DNA from: [Mycobacterium] manitobense
GTDB taxonomy: Bacteria > Actinomycetota > Actinomycetes > Mycobacteriales > Mycobacteriaceae
Direction: 5' to 3'
DNA length: 55,769 nucleotides
Assembly (NCBI RefSeq): GCF_025821665.1
Contig: NZ_JACKSJ010000020.1
Coordinates: 1 to 55,769 of the forward strand
Program-made: the position numbers and the translations under genes
Part shown: positions 17,832 to 26,255 of the stretch, in pieces
Numbering within the stretch: the stretch's first letter is position 1
Layout of the letters: each line of letters opens with the position of its first letter
Notes under the pieces: model-generated
What the model saw: only the letters and a program-made list of their open reading frames with translations
Database searches by the model: none
Told to the model about the DNA's origin: nothing

Positions 17832-18955
17832 GTCGGGGCTCCCACTCTGGTGTCGGATTCGGGCTCGTCGACCTGTTCTGCGGGCGCCGGATCCCCGGGT
17901 GGCGCTTCGGGTCTGCGCCGCCGGGAGCGCCGGGCCAGGACGCTGAGGCCGGCGAAGCCCGCCGGGAAGAAGCCGACCACGACGATGAACAGCAGGCCCT
18001 GGGCGTAGATCCACTCCGACGGAAAACGTTCGGAGAACACCGTCTGCGCCCACGCCACGCCGATCGCGCCGAGCACGGGGCCCAGCAGGGTGGTGCGGCC
18101 GCCGATCGCCACGCCGATCAGGAACGCGATCGACGGCAGGATCCCGACCTGGGACGGCGCGATGAAACCGACTATCGGGGTGAACAGAGCACCCGCGATG
18201 CTCGCGAACAGCGCCGCCACGGTGTACGCCACCACCTTGATGTTGGCCGGGTCGTAGCCCAGGAAGCGCACCCGCTCCTCACCGTCACGCACCGCCACCA
18301 GCAGTTCGCCGTAGCGGCTCTGCATCAACTGGCGGACCACGGCCACCACGACCAGCAGGGTGGCAGCAGCGATGAAGAACAGCATCCGCCGGTTCACCGG
18401 GTCGTTGAGCGTGAACCCGAAGAATGTGCGGAAGCCGCTGAGCCCGTTGCTGCCCCCGAGACTCGTCTGGCCGACGAGCAGGATGGCCAGCGCCGCCGCA
18501 AGCGCCTGCGACAGGATCGCGAAGTACGCGCCCTTGACGCGGCGCTTGAACACCCCGAGGCCGAGCGCGGCGGCGATTGCCGCGGGCACCACGACGATCG
18601 CCAGCAGAGTGAACGCCGGCGAGGCGAACGGCGCCCAGTAGGAGGGCAACTCGCGCACGCCGGCGATCTGCATGAAGTCCGGCACGTCGTCGCCGCGGAT
18701 CTGCGCATCGGCGATCTTGAGGTGCATGCCCATCATGTAGCCGCCGAGGCCGAAGAACACGCCCTGGCCCAGCACGAGCATTCCGCCGCGGCCCCAGGCC
18801 AATCCGATGCCTACGGCCACGATCGCGAAGCACAGGAACTTGCCGAGCAGGCCGAGCCGGAAGTCCGAGAGCACGGCGGGGGCCAGGACGAACAGCACGA
18901 GCGCCGCGACTGCGAAGGCCGCCCACGTCTGCCACCGTCCGATGAATGTCCTCAT
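17828..18955 (-). CDS. urtC: Urea ABC transporter, permease subunit UrtC
   Basis: UrtC is a LivM-type permease of 375 residues with about nine to ten membrane helices. GIGLAWGRGGMLVLGQGVFFGLGGYMMGMHL is typical of UrtC, and the conserved cytoplasmic loop lies near SRYGELLVAVRDGEERVRFLGYD. The C-terminal 40 residues are charged and disordered. The start is ATG 18955, overlapping the urtB stop by four bases. The frame continues upstream only as a shadow of urtB. Confidence 0.94.
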   Translation of the reverse strand: MRTFIGRWQTWAAFAVAALVLFVLAPAVLSDFRLGLLGKFLCFAIVAVGIGLAWGRGGMLVLGQGVFFGLGGYMMGMHLKIADAQIRGDDVPDFMQIAGVRELPSYWAPFASPAFTLLAIVVVPAAIAAALGLGVFKRRVKGAYFAILSQALAAALAILLVGQTSLGGSNGLSGFRTFFGFTLNDPVNRRMLFFIAAATLLVVVAVVRQLMQSRYGELLVAVRDGEERVRFLGYDPANIKVVAYTVAALFASIAGALFTPIVGFIAPSQVGILPSIAFLIGVAIGGRTTLLGPVLGAIGVAWAQTVFSERFPSEWIYAQGLLFIVVVGFFPAGFAGLSVLARRSRRRRPEAPPGDPAPAEQVDEPESDTRVGAPT

Positions 18956-19836
18956 ACGAGACTCCTGGTGCGGACGGTGAACAGGCCCTGCGGGCGGACC
19001 TGCAGGAAGATGACGATGATCACGAACACGATCACCTTGGCCAGCGACGCGGTGGTGTTGTACTCGATGAACGAGTTCAGGAAGCCCAGCGCCAGCGCCG
19101 CGATCACGGTGCCCTTGATCTGACCCAGCCCGCCCACGACAACCACCAGGAACGCGTCTATCAGGAAGCTCTGCCCGATGGTGGGGCTGGTGGAGCCGAT
19201 CAACGTCAGCGCGACACCGGCCACCGAGGCCAGTCCCGAACCGATGAAGAAGGTGGTGATGTCGGTCTTGCGCGAGGAGATCCCGCTCGTCTCCGCGAGG
19301 TCGCGGTTGGCCACCACCGCGCGGATGCGCCTCCCCATCGGGCTGGCCTTGAGCACGGTGGCGAGCACGGCCACACAGGCGACCGCGAGCACCAGGATGA
19401 AGATCCGCGTTCTCGGCACCACGGCGCCGAAGATCTCCACCCCACCCGACAGCCACGCCGGGCCCACCACGTTGACCGCGGGGGCGCCGAAGATGTCGCG
19501 GGCCACCTGCTGCAGGACGAGTCCGACGCCGAAGGTGACGAGCAGGGTGTCCAGTGGCCGGTGGTACATCCGCTGGATCAGCGTCACCTCGAGCAGGGCG
19601 CCCATCGCGCCGCCCACCACGAATCCGACCGCCAGCGAGATCAGCAGCGAGGCACCGGCGCTGGTGACGAGCTGCTGCACCACGTAGGCGGTATAGCAGC
19701 CCGCCATGATGAACTCGCCGTGGGCCATGTTGATGACCCCCATCTGACCGAAGGTCAGCGAGAGCCCGAGTGCCGCCAGCAACAGGATCGAGCCGAGACT
19801 CAATCCCGTTGCCAGCTGTCCGATCAGGACGTCCAC
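18952..19836 (-). CDS. urtB: Urea ABC transporter, permease subunit UrtB
   Basis: UrtB is a LivH-type permease that forms the urea channel with UrtC. The 294-residue protein has about eight helices, with LGLSLTFGQMGVINMAHGEFIMAG near the N-terminus and IGSTSPTIGQSFLIDAFLVVVVGGLGQIKGT toward the C-terminus. Both are diagnostic of UrtB. It starts four bases after the urtA stop and ends in an ATGA overlap with urtC. Confidence 0.94.
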   Translation of the reverse strand: MDVLIGQLATGLSLGSILLLAALGLSLTFGQMGVINMAHGEFIMAGCYTAYVVQQLVTSAGASLLISLAVGFVVGGAMGALLEVTLIQRMYHRPLDTLLVTFGVGLVLQQVARDIFGAPAVNVVGPAWLSGGVEIFGAVVPRTRIFILVLAVACVAVLATVLKASPMGRRIRAVVANRDLAETSGISSRKTDITTFFIGSGLASVAGVALTLIGSTSPTIGQSFLIDAFLVVVVGGLGQIKGTVIAALALGFLNSFIEYNTTASLAKVIVFVIIVIFLQVRPQGLFTVRTRSLV

Positions 19837-19840
19837 AGGA

Positions 19841-21106
19841 TCAGCTGGACAGGCCGGCGGCCCACGGATAGGACTTCAGGTACGGGTCCGGCTCGATCGG
19901 GCCCGGCGACTCCCAGATCGTGTAGATCAGCCCGTCGGGCCGGATCTCGCCGATGCGGGCGGTCTTGGTGATGTGGTGGTTCTCCCCGTCGATGGTGACC
20001 TTGCCCTCCGGTGCGTCGAAGGAGACGCCGCCCGCGTTGTCCTGAATGGCCTTGACGTCGAACGACTTCGCCTTCTCGACGGTGTTCTTCCACAGGTAGA
20101 CCGACACGTAGGCGGCCTCCATCGGATCCGAGGTGGGCTTGTTCGCGCCGTAGGCCTTCTTGTAGGCCGCCACGAACGCCTTGTTCACCGGCGTGTCGAT
20201 GGTCTGGTAGTAGTTCCATGCGGTGAGCTGCCCGGTGACGTTCTGCACACCGATGCCGCCGACCTCCTCCTCGGCGATCGACACCGACACCACCGGCATC
20301 GCCTGCGGGGTCAGCCCGACGTTCTTGTACTCGCGGAAGAACGCCACGTTGGAATCGCCGTTGAGCGTGTTGAACACCGCGTCCGCGTCGGCGGTGCGGA
20401 CCTTGTTGACGATCGTCGAGAAGTCCGTCGAGCCGAGCGGGGTGTAGTCCTCGCCCTTGATCTCGATGCCGTTGGCGCCCGCGTAGGCCTTGATGATCCG
20501 GTTGGCGGTCTGCGGGAACACGTAGTCGCTACCGACGAGGTAGAGCGACTTGACGCCGCGCTGCTTGAGGTAGTCCAGCGCGGGGACGATCTGCTGGTTG
20601 GTGGTGGCGCCGGTGTAGAAGATGTTCTTGCTCGACTCGAGGCCCTCGTACTGCACCGGGTAGTACAGCAGTGAGTTCGCACTCTCGAAGACCGGGAGCA
20701 TCGCCTTGCGGCTCGACGATGTCCAGCCACCGAACACCGCGGCCACACAGTCACTGCTGATCAGCTTCTCGGCCTTCTCGGCGAAGACAGTGGGTTCGGA
20801 CGCGCCGTCCTCCCCGATGAGCTGGATCTGCTTGCCGGACACACCGCCTGCGGCGTTGATCTCGTCGACCGCCAGCTTGATGGCGTCGCGGACGGTGACC
20901 TCGGAGATGGCCATCGTGCCGGACAGCGAGTTCAGCGACCCCACCTTGATGGTGGAACCCGAGGTGTCCACGCAGGATTCGGCGCCGGCCGCCTCGGTGT
21001 CGCCGGCGCGGCTGCCGCAGCCGGCCAGCACCATCGCGGTGGCCAGCGCGATGCTTCCCGTCGCCAGGGCCGACCTGGTGATCGCAGCACGTCGAGGTAG
21101 TCGCAT
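19841..21106 (-). CDS. urtA: Urea ABC transporter, substrate-binding lipoprotein UrtA
   Basis: UrtA captures urea outside the membrane and delivers it to UrtBC. The 421-residue protein has a lipoprotein signal ending in VLAGC and a type I periplasmic-binding fold. The conserved [43 protein letters not shown] and [10 protein letters not shown] segments mark urea/short-chain amide binders. An N-terminal RRAAITRS suggests a possible Tat-like basic region, but the lipobox dominates. GAAAGG lies upstream of the ATG. Urea imported here needs a urease, which is not in this window. Confidence 0.95.
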   Translation of the reverse strand: MRLPRRAAITRSALATGSIALATAMVLAGCGSRAGDTEAAGAESCVDTSGSTIKVGSLNSLSGTMAISEVTVRDAIKLAVDEINAAGGVSGKQIQLIGEDGASEPTVFAEKAEKLISSDCVAAVFGGWTSSSRKAMLPVFESANSLLYYPVQYEGLESSKNIFYTGATTNQQIVPALDYLKQRGVKSLYLVGSDYVFPQTANRIIKAYAGANGIEIKGEDYTPLGSTDFSTIVNKVRTADADAVFNTLNGDSNVAFFREYKNVGLTPQAMPVVSVSIAEEEVGGIGVQNVTGQLTAWNYYQTIDTPVNKAFVAAYKKAYGANKPTSDPMEAAYVSVYLWKNTVEKAKSFDVKAIQDNAGGVSFDAPEGKVTIDGENHHITKTARIGEIRPDGLIYTIWESPGPIEPDPYLKSYPWAAGLSS

Positions 21107-21233
21107 GAACAGCCTTTCGTCATGTCAACTGCGGTCTCACCGGATCTCTCTGCCGGGGAACACGCAGGTGGGGCACCGTGGCGGTGTCGAATCGGGACGT
21201 TAGAGCGCTGGTGTTTCTTCGAAATGTCACCGT

Positions 21234-21250
21234 GTGACGAACCGGTTAAC
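21234..21250 (-). promoter_or_regulatory. Candidate GlnR operator upstream of urtA
   Basis: Read toward urtA, this stretch is GTTAAC followed by nine bases and AC, fitting the AC-n9-AC pattern reported for mycobacterial GlnR. It lies about 130 bases before the urtA ATG, in the divergent spacer with the gene at 21328. Urea-transport operons are classic nitrogen-limitation targets. The motif is short, so chance occurrence is possible. Confidence 0.35.
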
Positions 21251-21327
21251 CTGTTGGTCATCCTGTGTTGTGCTGTCCGACACCGGGTACCGCGCGCGGC
21301 TGTAACGGTCGGGTAGCCTGCGTCGAT

Positions 21328-21756
21328 GTGACGGACATGCGAACAGCGACGATGCGGATCGGGGCGGCACTCGTGGTGGCGGCCGCGGGTTGTGCGGTGA
21401 GCCAGGCGACGTCGGTCGCGCAGCCGGCCGGGCAGAAGGTCACCTACACCCTCGCGGTGGCCGGGCCGGCGGACTTCACGCTGACCTACCTGACCGCTCA
21501 ACCGCCCAGCATGGCCGCCTACAACGCCGACGCGTACGCCTACATCAAGCGCGACAAGCTGACGATCGCGCCGGGTGCACCGTGGGTGTTCGAGACGTCG
21601 CTCGAGGATCCGCAGTGGGCATTCCTCCAGGTGAGCAGCGCCACCCGCGGCGGCGTCGCGGCGCCCAACGCGCACTGCGAGGTCACCGCCGACGGCCAGA
21701 TCATCGTCGCGCAGGACCACCCCTACAGCCCGCAGTGCTTCGGGACGCAGTGGTAG
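21328..21756 (+). CDS. Small exported protein with remote MmpS-like beta domain
   Basis: This is a 142-residue product (or 139 from the ATG at 21337). The N-terminus is a signal peptide, with a basic MRTATMR start and a hydrophobic IGAALVVAAAGCAVSQA. The mature 110 residues open with KVTYTLAVAGPADFTLTYL and end with NAHCEVTADGQIIVAQ and a second cysteine near the end. This order of beta strands with a C-terminal disulfide recalls MmpS and related mycobacterial exported proteins, but I cannot prove homology. It diverges from urtA and precedes the Mo-hydroxylase operon by 91 bases. Confidence 0.7.
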   Translation: MTDMRTATMRIGAALVVAAAGCAVSQATSVAQPAGQKVTYTLAVAGPADFTLTYLTAQPPSMAAYNADAYAYIKRDKLTIAPGAPWVFETSLEDPQWAFLQVSSATRGGVAAPNAHCEVTADGQIIVAQDHPYSPQCFGTQW

Positions 21757-21847
21757 CGCGGTAGCCGCCCAGCCCGCGAAGACGCACCCAGGCCTGCCCG
21801 CCCGGCGGTCACCGTTTCGGGCACCGGGTCACGGGTACCCCGGCCCG

Positions 21848-22369
21848 ATGAACTCTCCCGTCCCGGCCACCGACGTCACGATCGAGGTCGACGGCCGAAC
21901 GCACACCGTGCGGATCGACAACCGTGTCACGCTGCTCGACCTGCTGCGTGAACACCTGCACGTCACATCGCCGAAGAAGGGGTGTGATCACGGGCAGTGC
22001 GGATCGTGCACCGTGCTGCTCGACGGCCGCCGGGCGATCAGCTGCCTGACGTTCGCCGTCGCGCAGGATGGCACGCGGGTGACCACGGCCGCGGGACTGC
22101 CGGAGGGGGACGCGCTGCACGAGATGCAGGAGGCGTTCGTCGAACAGGACGCGTTCCAGTGCGGGTACTGCACGCCGGGTCAGATCTGCTCGGCGGTGGC
22201 CATGCTCGACGAGGTGAAGGCCGGCCAACCCAGTTTCGTCACCGAGAACCTGGAGGCCGACCCGGAGCTCACCGACGAGGAGATCCGTGAGCGCATGAGC
22301 GGAAACCTCTGCCGCTGTGCGGCGTACCCCAACATCGTCGCCGCGATCCGGCAGGCGGCGAACCCGTGA
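21848..22369 (+). CDS. Molybdenum hydroxylase, 2Fe-2S subunit (PaoA/YagT-like)
   Basis: This is the small electron-transfer subunit of an aldehyde/xanthine-type molybdenum hydroxylase. The 173-residue protein has a plant-type ferredoxin domain with CDHGQCGSC and a distal cysteine at AISC. The helical second cluster domain has QCGYCTPGQ and GNLCRCAAYPNI. No Tat signal is seen, unlike E. coli PaoA, so the complex is probably cytoplasmic. Its stop overlaps the GTG of the FAD subunit by four bases. Confidence 0.93.
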   Translation: MNSPVPATDVTIEVDGRTHTVRIDNRVTLLDLLREHLHVTSPKKGCDHGQCGSCTVLLDGRRAISCLTFAVAQDGTRVTTAAGLPEGDALHEMQEAFVEQDAFQCGYCTPGQICSAVAMLDEVKAGQPSFVTENLEADPELTDEEIRERMSGNLCRCAAYPNIVAAIRQAANP

Positions 22370-23355
22370 TCCCATTCACCTACCAGCTCGCCGACAGCGC
22401 CGAAGACGCCGTACGGACTCTCGCCGGGCGCAGCGATGCGGTCTTCCTCGGCGGCGGGACCAATCTCGTTGACCACATGAAACTCGGTCTGGTGGCGCCG
22501 AAGCTGGTGGTCGACATCAGCCGTCTGCCGCTGACCGGCATCACCCCGACAGCCGACGGCGGGCTGCGCATCGGCGCGAACGAGCGCAACACCGAGGTGG
22601 CCGTGGACCCCGTCGTCCGCAGCCGGTACCCGGCGCTGGCACGCGCGACGCTGTCCGGTGCGACCGGGCAGTTGCGCAACCTCGCCACGACCGGCGGAAA
22701 TCTGCTGCAGCGCACGCGGTGTGTGTACTTCCAGGACGTCACGACGCCGTGCAACAAGAGGGAGCCGGGCACCGGCTGCTCCGCGCTCGGCGGCTACGTG
22801 CGCTATCACGCCATCCTCGGCGCATCCGAACACTGTGTGGCGGTGCATCCGTCCGACATGGCGGTGGCGCTGGCGGCATTGGACGCCGTCGTGGTGGCGC
22901 TCGATCGGGACGGTGAGCACCGCATCCCGGTCACCGACTTCTACCGGATGCCCGGCGACCACCCCGAGCGCGACACCGTGCTGCCCGACGGCGCGCTGAT
23001 CACCGCTGTCGAACTGCCGCCGCCACCCGAGCGGGCGCGGTCGGAGTACCGCAAGGTGCGTGACCGGGCGTCCTACGCGTTCGCGCTGACCTCGGTGGCG
23101 GCCGAGTTGGTGGTCGACGACGGAATCGTGAGCTCGGCGCGGATCGCGCTGGGAGGAGTGGCGCACGGGCCGTGGCGCGCCCGGGTCGCCGAACGATCCC
23201 TGATCGGCGCGGCGGCCACCGAGGCGAACTACGCTCGCGCAGCGGCCGCCGAGCTCGAGCAAGCGAAACCCTTACAGGGCAACGAGTTCAAGATCGGACT
23301 CACCCGCGGCGCGATCACGGCGACACTGCTGGCGCTGGGGGGCGAGGGCGCATGA
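22366..23355 (+). CDS. Molybdenum hydroxylase, FAD/4Fe-4S subunit (PaoB/YagS-like)
   Basis: The 329-residue middle subunit carries the FAD-binding fold, with FLGGGTNLVDHMKLG near residue 30 and ATTGGNLLQRTRC near residue 110. An inserted cysteine cluster, TRCVYFQ, PCNKREPGTGC, marks the PaoB-type extra 4Fe-4S centre that ordinary xanthine dehydrogenases lack. This points to an aldehyde oxidoreductase of the Pao group. The gene is coupled on both sides by four-base overlaps. Confidence 0.92.
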   Translation: MIPFTYQLADSAEDAVRTLAGRSDAVFLGGGTNLVDHMKLGLVAPKLVVDISRLPLTGITPTADGGLRIGANERNTEVAVDPVVRSRYPALARATLSGATGQLRNLATTGGNLLQRTRCVYFQDVTTPCNKREPGTGCSALGGYVRYHAILGASEHCVAVHPSDMAVALAALDAVVVALDRDGEHRIPVTDFYRMPGDHPERDTVLPDGALITAVELPPPPERARSEYRKVRDRASYAFALTSVAAELVVDDGIVSSARIALGGVAHGPWRARVAERSLIGAAATEANYARAAAAELEQAKPLQGNEFKIGLTRGAITATLLALGGEGA

Positions 23356-25439
23356 CCGCCATGGACATCAACGCCATCGGCACACCGGTGCGCCGTCTCG
23401 ACGGGCGTGCGAAGGTCACCGGCACCGCGCCGTATGCGTTCGAACATGCGGTGGCGCAGCCGCTGTACCTGCATCCGGTGCAGGCCACGGTGGCCCGTGG
23501 CCGGGTGACCGCCATGGACGTCGACGCGGCCCGCGACCTGCCCGGTGTGATCGACGTGCTGACCGTTTTCGACGCGCCTGCGCTGGCCGACGACTCCGAC
23601 GGCGAACTGTCGATACTGCAGGGCACCGAGGTGCACTTCCGCGGCCAATTCATCGGCGGCGTCGTCGCGGAGACCGCGGAGACGGCACGACAGGCCGCGG
23701 GTCTGATCGGCGTCCGCTACGACATCGACGACCATCGCACCGAACTGCGCGTCGACGATCCGGAGCTTTACACGCCCGAGAAGGTCAACCCGTCGCACCC
23801 GCCCGACACCGTGGAGGGTGACGTGGCCGCTGCGCTGGCTGTCGCCGACCATGTCGTCGACCAGTGGTACTCGACGCCGATCGAGCACAACAATCCGATG
23901 GAACCGCACGCCTGCATCGCGATCTGGGAGAACGGCCCGCGCGTGACGCTCTACGACTCGATCCAGGGCGCGCACGCGGCGCGAAAGACCCTCGCCCCGC
24001 TGTTCGGGCTGGAACCCGAACAGATGCGGGTGATCTCACCGCACGTGGGCGGCGGCTTCGGCTCCAAGGGATCGCCGCATGCGCACGAGGTGCTGGCGCT
24101 GCTGGCCGCCCAGCGCACCGACGGCCGGCCCGTGAAGCTGGCCGTCACCCGTCAGCAGATGTTCTCCCTCGTCGGGTACCGCACACCGACGCACCAGCGG
24201 ATCCGCCTCGGCGCCGACCGGGACGGCCGGCTCACTGCCGTTTCCCACGATGCGGTCGAGCTGACCTCTGCGGTGAAGGAGTACGCCGAGCAGACCGCCA
24301 TCGTCTCCCGGATGATGTACGCCTCGCCGAACCGCGGTACGTCGCACCGGCTGGCCGCACTCGACGTTCCGGTGCCCTTCTGGATGAGGGCGCCGGGCGA
24401 GTGCCCGGGCATGTTCGCGGCGGAGGTCGCCATCGACGAACTGGCCGCGGCCGTCGGCATGGACCCGATCGAACTGCGTGTCCGCAACGAACCCGACGTC
24501 GACCCCGAGGACGGTAAGCCGTGGTCGGGCCGGCACCTGGTCGAGTGTCTGTGGCGCGGCGCCGACGAATTCGGTTGGGCGCAGCGCGATCCGGCACCGC
24601 GGGCGACGCTGTCGGGGGAGTGGTGGGTGGGCACCGGGGTGGCCGCGGCGGTGTACCCCGCGATGATGATGCCCGGCAACTCCGCCCGGATCTCCTACGC
24701 CGGGCCGGATCGCTACGCCGTGGCGATCGGCGCCGCCGATATCGGCACGGGCACCTGGACCACGTTGACCCAGATCGCGGCGGACGCCCTCGGTTGCCCG
24801 CTCGCCTCCGTCGAGTTGCAGATCGGCGACACCGACCTGCCCGAGGCGTCGGTGGCCGGCGGCTCGTCGGGCATCAACTCCTGGGGACGCGCGATCGTCA
24901 CCGCCGTGCGCGCCTTCCGTGAGCAGCACGGCGACGCGCCTGCGGTCGGTGCAGAGGTCACCGCTGAAGCACCGGACAACCCGGAATCCGAGGAGTACAG
25001 CATGTACTCCTTCGGTGCGCACTTCGTCGAGGCGCGGGTCAACCGGTTCACCGGCGAGATCCGGGTGTCGAGGATGCTCGGGATGTTCTCGGTGGGACGG
25101 GCGATCAACCCGGCGACGCTGCGTTCGCAACTGATCGGCGGCATGACGATGGGGCTGTCGATGGCGCTGCACGAGGAGAGCGTGCGCGATCACCGCTTCG
25201 GCCATGTGGTCACCCAGGATCTGGCGACCTATCACATCAGCGCGCACGCCGACGTTCCGGCGATCGAGGCGCGCTGGCTCGACGAGGTCGACGAGCACGT
25301 GAATCCGATGGGCTCGCGGGGTGCCGGGGAGATCGGCATCGTCGGCGCGGCCGCCGCCGTCGTCAACGCCGTGTACCACGCGACCGGTGTGCGGGTCCGC
25401 GACCTGCCGGTGATGTGCGACGCGCTACTTGACATCTGA
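23352..25439 (+). CDS. Molybdenum hydroxylase, molybdopterin-binding subunit (PaoC/YagR-like)
   Basis: This is the large catalytic subunit, 695 residues, starting at ATG 23352 (ATGA overlap). It shows GGGFGSKG near residue 235, the WMRAPGECPGMFAAE substrate-channel segment, GSSGINSWGRA, and the C-terminal SRGAGEIGIVGA with the presumed catalytic Glu. With its two partners it should oxidise aldehydes or N-heterocycles using a Mo-cytosine-dinucleotide cofactor. No XdhC/PaoD-like maturation factor follows. The last codons and stop fall inside the left 18-bp direct repeat of the island. Confidence 0.93.
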   Translation: MTAMDINAIGTPVRRLDGRAKVTGTAPYAFEHAVAQPLYLHPVQATVARGRVTAMDVDAARDLPGVIDVLTVFDAPALADDSDGELSILQGTEVHFRGQFIGGVVAETAETARQAAGLIGVRYDIDDHRTELRVDDPELYTPEKVNPSHPPDTVEGDVAAALAVADHVVDQWYSTPIEHNNPMEPHACIAIWENGPRVTLYDSIQGAHAARKTLAPLFGLEPEQMRVISPHVGGGFGSKGSPHAHEVLALLAAQRTDGRPVKLAVTRQQMFSLVGYRTPTHQRIRLGADRDGRLTAVSHDAVELTSAVKEYAEQTAIVSRMMYASPNRGTSHRLAALDVPVPFWMRAPGECPGMFAAEVAIDELAAAVGMDPIELRVRNEPDVDPEDGKPWSGRHLVECLWRGADEFGWAQRDPAPRATLSGEWWVGTGVAAAVYPAMMMPGNSARISYAGPDRYAVAIGAADIGTGTWTTLTQIAADALGCPLASVELQIGDTDLPEASVAGGSSGINSWGRAIVTAVRAFREQHGDAPAVGAEVTAEAPDNPESEEYSMYSFGAHFVEARVNRFTGEIRVSRMLGMFSVGRAINPATLRSQLIGGMTMGLSMALHEESVRDHRFGHVVTQDLATYHISAHADVPAIEARWLDEVDEHVNPMGSRGAGEIGIVGAAAAVVNAVYHATGVRVRDLPVMCDALLDI

Positions 25440-26255
25440 TCGAACGGCGTCCGCGAGCAGGACCGCTGCGCGGATTTCGCGGGCAAGATCGGCGGGCGCT
25501 TCGACATGTGCCAGGTGACCCTGCCCCGCGAGCCGGACGACGTTCGCTTGGGGTAACGCTTCGGCGAAGCGGGCGAATGCGGTGCCGTAGGGCGCGTTTC
25601 CGTCGTTGCGGGCGCCGAGGATCAGCGTCACCGGCAGGTCCAGTTCCCGGTATCTGTCCAGCGTCGGCCGGTGCGCGTTGATCGCGGCGAGCTCGTCGGC
25701 CAGCGGCGCGGCGAGGGGGCGGAGCACCGCCCACACCGGGCTGCGCCGAAGTTGCGCGACGTACTCGTCGTTGAATCCTGACACGTCGGTGTTGACCAGT
25801 GCGACAGCACGGTCGAGGTCCCCGGCGGCCACCGCATCGTGCAGCGGCGCAACCACCTCCGGTGCGAACGGCCGCCCGACGGGTTCGTAGGCGATGAGCG
25901 ATCGAACCCGATCACACCCGAGTGCGGTCTCCAGCGCGATCAGCGCGCCGTAGCTCCACCCGAAGAGATGGACGTCACCGAGTGTGTCGATGACGTGGCG
26001 CAGATCCTCGACCTCGACTCCCACCGAGTACCCGGCTCCCAGCGGACCGCTGGGAGCCCGCCCGCGGCGGTTGAGGGTGACGACCGGATTCGGGAGGTCG
26101 ATCGCCTCCACCACGGGTCGCCATGTGGAGGCGTCGGCCATCACTCCCGGGACGATGAGAACGGGTGTGCCAGTGCCGGGTCGGCTCTCGGCGCTCAGGG
26201 TCGTCCCCACGCGACGTAGGTCGAGGTGTCCGAGTTCTGGGGGCAGGGCTGTCAT
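25425..26255 (-). CDS. Alpha/beta-fold hydrolase
   Basis: This 276-residue serine hydrolase is the last gene of the five-gene island operon. It has an oxyanion strand [13 protein letters not shown], the nucleophile elbow GWSYGA (Ser near residue 101), an acid region near [12 protein letters not shown] and a catalytic His in GQGHLAHVE. Candidate substrates are esters, amides or C-C bonds; none can be chosen from sequence. The ATG overlaps the fumarase stop by four bases. Its final six residues are encoded by the left 18-bp repeat and its stop lies within the neighbouring Mo-hydroxylase gene, so the C-terminus may have been created at the insertion junction. Confidence 0.85.
   Translation of the reverse strand: MTALPPELGHLDLRRVGTTLSAESRPGTGTPVLIVPGVMADASTWRPVVEAIDLPNPVVTLNRRGRAPSGPLGAGYSVGVEVEDLRHVIDTLGDVHLFGWSYGALIALETALGCDRVRSLIAYEPVGRPFAPEVVAPLHDAVAAGDLDRAVALVNTDVSGFNDEYVAQLRRSPVWAVLRPLAAPLADELAAINAHRPTLDRYRELDLPVTLILGARNDGNAPYGTAFARFAEALPQANVVRLAGQGHLAHVEAPADLAREIRAAVLLADAVRSDVK
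25428..25445 (+). repeat. 18-bp direct repeat, left copy
   Basis: CTTGACATCTGATCGAAC here is identical to 32489-32506. This copy overlaps the last codons and stop of the Mo-hydroxylase large subunit, and on the other strand the last codons of the alpha/beta hydrolase. Flanking bases differ at once on both sides. The two copies bracket a 7.06-kb catabolic island. Confidence 0.9.

Noticed and set aside
18956..19456. N-terminal extension of urtC to give a 542-residue protein
   Set aside because: The extra 167 residues are a shadow frame of urtB. The ATGA overlap at 18955 and the UrtC family length fix the start.
21234..21250. GlnR site read on the plus strand toward the exported-protein gene
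   Set aside because: On that strand the AC-to-AC spacing is ten, not nine, so only the urtA-directed reading is kept, and at low confidence.
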